Source: Fragilariopsis cylindrus CCMP1102 (lineage: Eukaryota > Bacillariophyta > Bacillariophyceae > Bacillariales > Bacillariaceae). Taken from it: a stretch of DNA of 64,000 nt. Below the pieces are notes generated by a model. The model made no database searches, was not told where the DNA came from, and saw nothing but the letters and a program-made list of their open reading frames with translations. This document shows, in pieces, positions 20,740 to 30,800 of the stretch (positions are counted from its first letter, which is position 1; every line of letters starts with the position of its first letter). The DNA lies in NCBI GenBank assembly GCA_900095095.1, contig FMBT01000353.1, positions 1 to 64,000 on the forward strand. Reading direction: 5' to 3'. The position numbers and the translations under genes are program-made.

Positions 20740-21583
20740 TTAATCTATAGGCTGACCAGAAATACCAGGATGCACAGCTCCAGTCCCATGAGCATGTTGT
20801 TGTATGTATGGTTGTCGAACTGAATCACTCCTCCTTACTTTTCTACCTTCCTGAGAAGAAGAGGTAGTGATATCCTTGGTAGCACTGGGTGATGTACCAC
20901 ACTTTCTCAGTTGCATATCATCACCCCATTGAAGTAGTGAGTGAGTTAAATTATGTATCCCCAATTTCAATTTTGGTACAACTTGAACCGGATGGAATCT
21001 CTTGTAAAGATAACAAAATAGTTTGTTGGTATTATTAATATTCATATTGTAATAACGAGCTGCTATTCTTGGTGGCCAACCATGTAAATGGGATTCAGTA
21101 GCAATATCATACTTAGCTTCGAAACAGCTCCCTTTATCAATCCAATGATAAGTAAAACAGTACTCCTTTTGTTGTGCAGATCAATCAACTTCACTTTGAT
21201 ATATATTATGTTCCCTCTCCCTTCTTTTTTGTTCTCTGGTCTCTTTTCTTCCTCATCATTCCTCCCCTTATAATAACAGGAGAGCGGAAATTAGACAGGG
21301 TCTTGATGAAGTTGTTATCATCCCAAACAGCGTATGTCAATGACTTATCTTGGTGTTGATAGAAAAGTGACTCATGAGTACCAGTAAGAATCTCCTTTTC
21401 TTTTATATCATCTTTTCCCAAGGCACCGGCACCAGTACAGCCAGTTTGACAAGTACCAACCATGTTAATACCCCATACTTCCTGGCCAACTTGGCACATA
21501 GCATCATCACCCATGTAAGCAGAATCTATGACAACACAATGACCTTTCCCCTTGAACGGATGCAGCATAAAGTCATACAACAT
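20740..21583 (-). pseudogene. PiggyBac-type (DDE_Tnp_1_7) transposase remnant
   Basis: Reading leftward, one frame carries CVVIDSAYMGDDAM, then WGINMVGTCQTGC, then TYAVWDDNNFIKTLSNF. A second frame carries YCFTYHWIDKG, EAKYDIATESH, and then HGWPPRIAARYYNMNINN. This is the order and wording of the C-terminal half of piggyBac-derived transposases, where DS, W.DN..VKTLSN, and H.W.PRI..R..N are conserved. A frame change lies near 21200 and an in-frame TGA replaces the expected Cys before PAQQ-like sequence (SAQQKEY). The N-terminal part of the transposase is not recognisable here. The Copia element sits immediately beyond its C-terminal end. Confidence 0.65.
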
Positions 21584-22129
21584 GCTAATTTAGTCTATCA
21601 GGTTACCAATTTTAGCAGGAAATATATAACCTTATGGATGTTGATATATGAAATCTGTGTAGAATAATAGTCTAGATGGAACCTTCAAATTCTGAAAGAA
21701 ATTGTTTATTGATAGAGTTGCACACAGTTGAATGATGAATAGTTTTACTAGTATATTTGCTAGTTATTTTTTGGGCATTGTTTAGTTTTTTGAGTGATAG
21801 CGTGTTAATAAGAGGCTAAATTTTCACACGATAGCCCGCGCGACACTTTCCGTTGCACATGAGGACGTATCTACTTATTTCCCACGGTCAATTTCGGCAC
21901 GGTACACAAAAACCTGTAAATTCTGGTTTAGTGTTGTAACTGTTTCTGTTCCACCAATCTGAAATCGAAATGAACCTGTCGCCAATTCGTTGACATAATT
22001 GCTACTCCATCCGTTGAATGTCAGCGATGGTCTCGTAGTCTGTTTCGTGACATCGTATCACTTCTCATTATCTTGTTCATTCAATTCGGTCACGATTATT
22101 GCATAAAAATAAAGAAAAACTTACCAGTA
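21584..22129. other. Intergenic region before the J-domain gene
   Basis: About 550 bases without a supported gene. It borders the piggyBac remnant on the left and presumably includes the promoter of the J-domain gene on the right. No repeat or RNA gene is visible. Confidence 0.3.
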
Positions 22130-23394
22130 TGCCTTTTCAAAGAAGCAACGATGATGACTTGTATAATATTTTAGGTGTCGAACCCGGTGCCGACGATGCC
22201 TTGATAAAGCAGGCGTACTGAAAACTGGCTTTGAAGTTACATCCAGACAAGCTACCATTAAATTCTAGCCATGAGCCTTTTACAAAGTTACAGGAAGCCT
22301 ACGGTATCCTACGAAAAAACGAAAGTCGAGAAAGGTATGATATTAAACGAGCAAAGGAAGCATCGGAGAACACAGGCAAAAATGACCAAAAGAAAGCACA
22401 GGAGTTTCCGCTAAGAACACGAGTGGTTCTTCACGGCTTGGTAAAAGCTGCGTATCTTAATGGTAAGGTCGCCGTTGTAAAATCAAAGAGTGTTACAAGT
22501 GGACGATACAGGATCTATCTCAAAGAAATCGATCTAATCGTCGACATAAAGCCTTGCAATCTCATATTTAAACCCAAAAGTGAGGAGTTTCCGTTAGGAA
22601 CACGAGTGGTCCTTCACGGCTTGGTAAAAGCTGCGTATCTTAATGGTAAGGTCGCCGTTGTAAAATCAAAGAGTGTTACAAGTGGACGATACAGGATCTA
22701 TCTCAAAGAATTAGATCTAATCGTCGACATAAAGCCTTGCAATCTCATATTTAGACCCAAAAGTGAAGCCGACGAAAGACCAAAGCGTCAACACAGAACT
22801 ACACCGTCGTCTTCGTCGAATACAAACGCAAAACGAAGTACTACGCCGCCCCCGAGAACAGCAGAAACTAGTAAACCAAAACAATCTAGCTATAAGAATT
22901 CTTCGTCTCAAAAAGGTACCGCTAGAGGAAGTAATCTATATTACAACGAACACACATCCAATTTTGGACCGGGATATTCTTCGTCGTCATGTGAACGGAA
23001 TCAAAAATCTCAAGAAAAGAACCGAGATCAACGCCAGTCTTCCAAGACTAGCGATACCGCTACCGTCCCCAATACCAGTAGTAGGAAGGACAGTAGTGAG
23101 GGTAGCACCTACAAGTCCAATGGTAAGGCCAACGGGAGTACCCTACACACAGGACCGCAGGGTGGACAGTTTTACTACAATACAGCCAGCGGTGGAAAAA
23201 GCTACGTCAAACGTAGCGTAAGTAGCAGTTGCAGCATTAGTAACACTTCTTCGAGAGGAAGCAGCTGCATAGGTAGTCGCGGCGAAAGCCACACTTATTC
23301 GAGCAGCGGTAGTGCGAATGGCCGGACGTTACACACTGGCTCTCGCGGTGGCACCTATTATATGACCAGTGGTGGGAACAAGCGGTATGTATAA
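22130..23394 (+). pseudogene. J-domain protein with tandem SH3-like units and GPRGG-type C-terminal motifs, interrupted by TGA
   Basis: From the ATG at 22130 the frame gives DDLYNILGVEPGADDALIKQAY, then TGA (22219-22221), then KLALKLHPDKLP. This is a J domain (Hsp70 co-chaperone) with an intact HPD, in which the usual Arg of AYRKLA is replaced by a stop. The frame stays open for more than 390 codons after the TGA, but has no in-frame Met until near the C-terminus, so no ATG restart is plausible. Downstream are two nearly identical 61-residue units (GTRVVLHGLVKAAYLNGKV ... DIKPCNLIF), which look like a small beta-barrel. Then comes a Ser/Lys-rich linker. Last are two motifs, STLHTGPQGGQFYYN and RTLHTGSRGGTYYM, each ending GK/NKxYV. 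These resemble the PBCV-type basic adaptor motif. A recent nonsense mutation, or a base error, is the simplest reading. Confidence 0.7.
22402..22767 (+). repeat. 183-base coding tandem duplication
   Basis: Two adjacent copies (22402-22584 and 22585-22767) of a 61-codon unit inside the J-domain gene differ at only a handful of positions. The phase is kept exactly, so the duplication added one whole domain. The near identity means it is recent. Confidence 0.9.
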
Positions 23395-24762
23395 TAGCAT
23401 GTTTACACTAATTAAATAATACGTTTAGTCGATCAATAATTAAGATAGACGACATGTAGCCAGCAAAGGTGTTTTTGAAATTCTTGAAATTTACCTGCCG
23501 ATGTTTGGGACCCGTATAATTATCTTAAAAATCCAACACAGATTATGACACAAACGGCAATGGTAGCCTTTATTCGATATACTAGAGTTTGTGTTTATGG
23601 CCCTTTTCTATCCTGTTTGATCCAGCTGTTGATACCGGAGTCATGTCAACACCAACAGATTCAAATTGCATCATCACTGAGAATCGAGAATATTTCCTTT
23701 GATTGACAAAGGCAAAGAAAGCTTGAACACCTTCTTCAACAGTATACCACCAAGTCGCGGCGATGCTCTTCAAACAATGCATTTGTTGTGTTATTATTTT
23801 ACCATCAATACATCCACCTGTGGATTTTATGTACATCCTTACTTAATTTTGCCCCTTTGCTAATTAATTGTATGGTCTTCTCTGTGGCTACAACATTTCT
23901 GCTGTTACTGCTGCTCCTGCTGCTCCTGGTGCTCCTGGTGCTCCTGACAATGCTAGTGTTGCCGCCGTTCCCGATGTTCCTACTGTCGTTGACGTTACTG
24001 GCATCCCCAATATTGCTGCTGTTACTACCGTTACTATCATTGTAGCTGTTCCAGCTCCGGTATTAGCACAATATGATATGCCGAGACATTTTCAACCGAA
24101 GATTGACAATATGGATCTTAATATTTACAATACCATTAGCAAACAGAAGGTGTTTCTATAAAGTTCATCCAATCAACAAATAGTCATCCTATTAATTTAC
24201 CACGTCCTGCCTCGATGGTCTCTTTGCCTCCAACGCAATTGGCTACACAGACTTTGGTACAATACTTTATTGCTAAAATTGATTACATGAATATACAAGC
24301 CTACCTACAGGATGATTCCACCAATTTTCAGTGGGGATTGCACTCATTTGCAGAAGCTTTTCAACATTTCTCAATACGACCAAAAATCGATACCCTCTGT
24401 GCCTACCTGCGCAAACTAGACTTACCTGATGGACCTGTGCACAATTCTTCTCGGCTTTATACTGATGATAACGATGACTACTATGATGATGAGCATGCAA
24501 TATTTTTCAGAAAGCTATGTCGAAACGTAGTCGAAAATCTAAAAATATTATTTCAAATCTTTTTGAAAGTCTGACCGCCAACAACAACAACATCAATCGA
24601 AAAAACAAAAAAATGAACAGATTAAACAAGATGTCGATGCTGTTCAATGTGACATCAGCAACAGGTCACCACTTTACCGGTAGTAGCTAATGTAATACAT
24701 GCATTGTAACAGCAGCAAGCGATACATGATTGACGAAGACGTGCATGGACAAAATGGAATAA
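23395..24762. other. Degenerate region with unassigned open stretches
   Basis: No confident gene. The minus strand at 23582-23836 encodes 84 residues with CLKSIAATWWYTVEEGVQAF, resembling nothing I can name. The plus strand at 23868-24574 has two open stretches in different frames: an Ala/Pro-rich piece (APAAPGAPGAPDNAS), then DSTNFQWGLHSFAEAFQHFS. They could be joined by a one-base frame change near 24145. The look is of a decayed gene or transposon fragment beside the known mobile elements. Confidence 0.35.
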
Positions 24763-25983
24763 ATGGTCCGTTTGTATTTCATCACCGGAGCTAATAGTGG
24801 ATGTGGGTTGGAAGCAGCACGACAATTATCAATACATTTCTTTCAACAACAAGAAAATCAGGTTGAGAATAATAATGTCAACAACGATGAGAGCATCAAT
24901 GACAAGGTTAAGATTTACCTTCTTTGTCGGTCAGAGGAAAAAGCCAATGAAGCTATGGCAGATATCGGTACAAGTAATTTAGAGTATATGAAATTTGATG
25001 CCTACGACGATAGTGAGACAATTCGGGAGAATATATGTCTTTCACTCCCACCGAATGACGACAATAAGGTCGTAATCGGTGGTATCATATTGAATGCTGG
25101 TGGATTCGGTAACAACAACAACAACAACAGCAACAACAGCAACAGCAACGAAAATATCAATGATGATGTTGGTGATGATGATAACGATCGTTGTGATCGT
25201 CGAGCTTGTAATGTCGCTCAATTGAATATTATAGGACACGCGATTCTAGTTAATCATCTTATTTCGATGTACAAGATAGATGATAAAGCTAATACTACAA
25301 CTCGCACTCGCATTGTTGCTGTTGGGTCCGAAGCAAGCTTTGCTTCACCTGGAATTACAATGGATTATAAAACGGCTAGCTTTGTAGAGCATCTATCAGG
25401 CACTGTTGCATATAAGGAGCGGTCCTTTGGTATTGATTATGGATGGACGAAAGGCATATTAGCTTTATACTGGGCCGCATTTGCTCGACGTCATCCTGAA
25501 TTGTATGTTATAACGGTATCACCCGGTGCTGTCTCTAACACAAAATTATTCACTCAAGAAGGCGTTTCACCGTTCCTTCGTGGGATTGCTCGTCTATCTC
25601 AGGTACGTACGTACGTATTGAGTATGTGTGTGTGTACTGTACGCATATTATAATGAATTTGTTGTTCTAAAAATGGGAAAAAATGTCTACTAACAATATA
25701 AACGTGGACTTTAAACTTGTATGATAAAATTATTAAATTTGACTAGTGTCTTGGGGGAAATCACACAGTCGAAGAGGGAGCTAAACGATATGTTGACGCC
25801 TTACTGTTAAGTAACGATGGGAATAGTATTAACACTATTGTCGATAGTAACAATGAAAATAACAATAGCGATGTAACACAGCACCTGCCAGCAAGTGGTA
25901 ATTTTTTAGCTTCACGAAAGGGATTCACCAAAGATTATGGTAATGTCGCATTCCATACGAAGGGTGGTTTGTTACCGACATAG
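24763..25983 (+). CDS. Short-chain dehydrogenase/reductase
   Basis: Two exons, 24763-25602 and 25747-25983. The GTACGT...TAG intron is phase 0, giving 358 residues. NAD(P)-binding Rossmann enzyme: the nucleotide motif FITGANSGCGLEAA (TGxxxGxG) at the start, NAG-equivalent ILNAGGFG at about residue 105, VGSEAS, and the catalytic YGWTK (YxxxK) at about residue 226, followed by SPGAV. An Asn/Ser-rich insertion of about 25 residues after LNAGG is typical low-complexity padding in this genome. Exon 2 supplies the substrate-side C-terminus (GFTKDYGNVAFHTKGG). The substrate is unknown; layout is of the protochlorophyllide-reductase/retinol-dehydrogenase-like group. No presequence is obvious. Confidence 0.85.
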
Positions 25984-26777
25984 AGTTACAAGATAAAGCT
26001 TGGGATGCAGTAAACCAGTTTCTCTTATAATAATGATGAGATTTTAACAATATAGTACATTGTACTAAAAATATATATAATATCATTGCTTGAAATCAAT
26101 TTAAGCTTTCCCTCAGAATAATTGTATAGATGTATGTATGCGTATTCAATATGTCAAATAATTTTATTATGGATCTGAAAAAGAAACGAAACAAATCGAA
26201 CAAGATTGTAGGCTACATTTTAAATGACCGGTATCAATGTACCATGCTCTCTCTTCACATTCACATTCACTTATCACCTTTCAAAACAAATAACAGTCAG
26301 CAATAAAAAGAATTTAATAAATAGAGAAGATACAGGCAAATTGCCTGTAAGGTAACTTAATAATCTTAACTTCTGAGTCGTGCGGGACTAAAGCATCGCG
26401 GAAATAAAAGATATCACCCATAAAAAAGTTAGTGTTTTTCGTTTTTCTGTTTTCAATATATTCTCATGGAGATTCATACAATTGTTTCATACCTGATGAT
26501 GGTACCCCGCATTCGCATTCGCATTCCATTTCTTTTTGCTTCAAAATCTCGATCCAGCAACTGTACGAGCAAACGAGATTTAGAAATGAGAGTGCCCTGT
26601 TGAAGCGATTTGCATCACATTGACACTGAAAGGTTTTACGACGACGAATAAGAAGGTCTGTAAAACGGGATCATTTATTTCTGTTTTGAAAAGTCAATAC
26701 ATTGTTGCAAAAAGCTCCGAGCCATCAACAATTACACTATATAGTTTTATATACATACAATATATTGAATCATTATC
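25984..26777. other. Intergenic region
   Basis: No gene supported. Short CATTCA/TTCGCA-type repeats occur near 26255 and 26510. An AT-rich block at 26735-26770 (ctatatag, tatatac) just upstream of the next ATG could be a core promoter. Confidence 0.3.
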
Positions 26778-27644
26778 ATGGGCGCTCTGGATCTTATCTA
26801 TAGCATCCCCGGTGTTTGGAAGGTACAGGTGACTATGAACCAGTTTTTAAGTTACGTTCCACCCCCACCGCCTAAAAACCAGGGCACACCTCGCAAGATA
26901 CTTATTGTATCATCCCATCCTGTCCCAGAGAGTTATTCTCTAGCTATCGCTAGCACGGTAGAAGAAACAGCAAAAGAACAAGGACACGAAGTCCAAAGGA
27001 TCGATTTAGGTCTAGAAAAATTCGATCCTGTTCTTAACAAAAAGGAAAGATTAGCATATTTTGACGATACTAATAGGGATGATAAGAATCTACCGAAAGA
27101 TGTTCGAGGTTACATTCAGAAACTAAAATGGTGTGATACTTTATTCTTTGTCTACCCGACTTGGTGGGTAAGTAATTCAATCATATTTTACTTTTGTCGT
27201 ATTTTACTACTACTGTACTGTTTTGTTTTTGTTTGTATTCTCAACATTACACTATATAAATGCCTCATATTTTATTGTCAAATGCCCTGGTAGATGAATA
27301 CACCCGGCGCACTTAAAGGATTTTTAGATCGAACTTTGATCCCTCACCATTGTTGGCATTTCCCAAAAGAGGAAACGGGAATAAAAAGTTATTTACCAGT
27401 TGGGCTAGCACCAGGTCTACTCAATATAGAACAGGTCTACGGTATCAGTACGTATGGATGTACGCGTCCCGTAGCGACATTGGCAGGCGATAATGGTCGA
27501 AGAATGATCTCAAATGCAATCTTACCTATATTCAGCAATGATTGTACCATCCGTTGGCACGGTCTCTATTCTATGGATTTTCAGACTGACGAGAATCGAC
27601 GAATTTTTCTCGACGAAGTCAAAGCAATGGTGAAGGAGATTTAA
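26778..27644 (+). CDS. NAD(P)H:quinone oxidoreductase-like flavoprotein (flavodoxin_2 fold)
   Basis: Two exons, 26778-27167 and 27294-27644, with a GTAAGT...TAG phase-0 intron; 246 residues. Flavodoxin-like fold of the NQO/KefF family, which reduces quinones with NAD(P)H using bound FAD or FMN. ILIVSSHPVPESYS (about residues 48-61) is the phosphate-binding start. LFFVYPTWW, split by the intron, joins MNTPGALKGFLDR, exactly the family's PTWWFxMPAxLKGFxDR. The N-terminal 40 residues include a Pro run (PPPPPKNQ) and a hydrophobic stretch but no clear targeting signal. The length is close to animal NQO1. Electron acceptor is not predictable. Confidence 0.85.
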
Positions 27645-27874
27645 AATGTTTCGGTAATCGAAAAACGACAGGAAATATTTCTAAAAATATATGTCTTTAG
27701 GTGGCAGTGCGTTGCAAGGATAGCAGTTAACCCCATGTAAATTCAATGTATTACGATAGTAAAAGTTTCAATATTGAGACAATAATAAAAATACTATTAT
27801 TATTGTTATATAGCATTGTTATAGCATTGACACACAGACTAAATGCCGACTGCTTGTTCCTTTAGGAGCAAAAT

Positions 27875-30800
27875 TTATCCCTCGAGAGAAACTACTGATG
27901 GACTGATGGCTAAAATTCGTTCATCAACCCCATTGTGAACGCTATCAGTTTCGTGGATTCCGTCTTGAAGCTCGGGTATCGTCTCTTCGGAGCATTTCAA
28001 AGTAGCGATACCAATGTGCGAAGTTTTCTTGTTCTCCTGATTTTTCGAAGAAGCGGCCGAAGAAGAAACGTGCGACTCGTGACAATCCCTATCGGTATTG
28101 ACCTCAGAGCCGTTCGTATCATTATGTTTTTGGGGATTTCGTACTTTGCCTCGATTAGAGCTACTCCGTCTTCTCATCGATGTACAAAACATTATCATGC
28201 GACATAGAAGAAGTGTGAAAACTGCGGCAACTACTGTCATACCCCCATCGTAATAGGTAGACCACACCGAAAAAAACTCTTTGTATGTCGCACTTTGAAA
28301 CCATACATTCGATTTGATACTGTAATCCCCAGTCAAATTAATGAAATGAGCAACGAACGAACCGCAAGTATTGTTGATTTGTGTATAGATATCTTTCGAG
28401 AACAGAGATAATAGAAAACGAAGGATCGTAGGAACCAATCTATTTTTCACAGTCACGAACAAATACCAGCCATTCGAAATGATCCATGTAGTCACTGTGG
28501 AAATAACTGACAATATCAGTTTCTTTAGCATTCTCATACTTGCGGGTTCTGCTATTTGTTCTTCAAGTCTTGATAGGCGCTCTTCTTGGTCACGTCTGAG
28601 ATTATCCATTTTCAATGCAAGATCTAGTACGACACGTTGGTAACAGCTTACAGACATTTTTGCAAATTGATCATGGACTGATAAGCTTGTCTGTAGCGCA
28701 AAAATTTCGTCTGTAAGTTTCTTGAACATCGGCTCCATCATTCCAACACTCTGAGAACTACCGCTGGTGGCAGCGGCTTTTCGTGTAGCGGATACTTTGG
28801 CTTTGAATCCCGCAAAATCTAAATTGACAAGACATTCTGCACTAGGGATATCTTTGAGTAGCTTTAATATGGCAAGATCTAAAGAATCATTTGCACCCGC
28901 GACAGTTACGTCTTCAACTTTTTTGACAGGCGCGTATTCTTCTTTCTTTGTGGGCGACTTCGAGATTTTGCTCCTATCATCCGAAATTGCGCTCGGCGTT
29001 TCTTCGATGATTTTGGTAGCGATCTTCGTGTGTTCCCCCGATGACCTATTACTTTTATCGGTGGCTTGGTTCTGAGACGATTCATTTGCGGTGGAGGAAT
29101 GGTCAATACTATTGCTAAGATTCAGAGAAATCATGGACGAGAGGCCACTTCCAAATCTCTTCTGGACGTATTCCCCGGAGAATTCGTTCATTTTAGGAGG
29201 AACGATACTACTATCATCATCTTCAGTTGCCAGTAATGATATATCACCGCTAACCAGCCGAGATCCGAACGAGTATAGCGAATCAAAAGCTAACCGACTG
29301 ATTTGATGAACAGTTCTCATTTCGCCATCTTCTTGGATTTGGCGTCCGACAGAATTCCTCGAATGCGACGGTAGGACAGATAGAGTATCAGGAATCATAT
29401 CGTATAGATCGGAAAATAGTTTTTCGTCTGCCACCTTTTCTCCTTGAAGAATTTCAGAGAATGTAGGAGGCGATCGAAAATGATACAAAGGATTCATTTT
29501 TGAATGAATAGAAGCAATAGCATCGGCATTATTTGAGTTGGAATCTACATCCGTTACCACGTCAAGATTGCCTGCAGATGTACCAGGAGCCTCGTTGTTT
29601 ACAGTATATGAGATGGAAGTATTCTGACTATCAATGTCCTCCTCAATATGCATCAATTCTTCGTCGGTCTTTTCTTCTATAAATGCCTTAATTTCGCCTG
29701 TTGCAACTTCGGATTGCTCCGTATATTCTTCATTGTTTTCTTCAATACCTTCCCACTGTTCGTGGAAACCCTGCACCATATTACTACCGTGAACCTGAAT
29801 TTGACTGAGCGTACAGTAATACTCGGCTCCGTGGTGTGTCAGAAACTTAAATTTGAGATATCTAGCCCATGTTGGATTATCTAATGTGAAGATTTGTTCA
29901 CCATTTCCAGATTCCGCTCTGTACGTTCCCAGGTCGACCCAATTACCAAGAGTATGGCTACCCTTTACTTGAAAGTCTTTTATTGTGGAAGAAAAACGTT
30001 CATAGTTTGCAAGCTTGATCACTTTCACTAGAATATCTTCCGACAGACTCAATACGACATATTTTCTCTCCTCACTACAAGGTACGATCGCATACTTGTC
30101 ACGATCTCCTATCATCAAATTCGATGTCCCCTTAAAGTCGGATGACTTTTCAATAATTAATGCTCCCGCTGTCTTACTAGCATAATCCACCGATACTCGA
30201 TCTGTCAAATCTTCGTCTTCGTCTTCGTCATCGTCATCTACTATTGTGGCGTTTGTTTCCTCTACTTCGGATTCAGTTTTACCATCTTCTTCGACTAATT
30301 GATCCGAAGTCTCGTCTTTGTTTCCAACGACGCTATCGTTCGCTTTTCCTCCATCTATCTCCAATTTCTCATCTTCAATTTCATCCGACGACTCGGCTTC
30401 TGCATCATTCACGTCTAAGATAGCATTTTGGGGATCTTTGTTGTTCCCTTCTTCTCCGGGCATTTGATTGGTTTCGTCAGTAGCAGTAGCAGTAGCACAA
30501 GCGTTGGTATCAGTAACATGATCGCCCGATGATAGCTTGGATAATTTTTCCAATACGCCCGTCAAAAGAGTTTTTCGATCGTCATCATTTTCGTCAATAT
30601 GCTGTACGGTCGCACTTTTGTACTTCTCTGCGTGGGTCAAGGCTTCATTGTTGTTTCCAGCTTCTACGTTGCTTGTTTCTTCCGTAGAATTTTCTAGTGA
30701 TGTTTCTGCTGGAACACCCTCGTTGTTGTTGTCGTTGTCGAGATCATTGTTTTGTTCTGTTTCTTCGTCGTTTTCTTCAGAATTATTGCTTTCATCAAAT

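Noticed and set aside
22219-22221. Selenocysteine reading of the J-domain TGA
   Set aside because: The conserved residue at this place is Arg, no selenoprotein J domain is known to me, and no SECIS-like structure was seen downstream.
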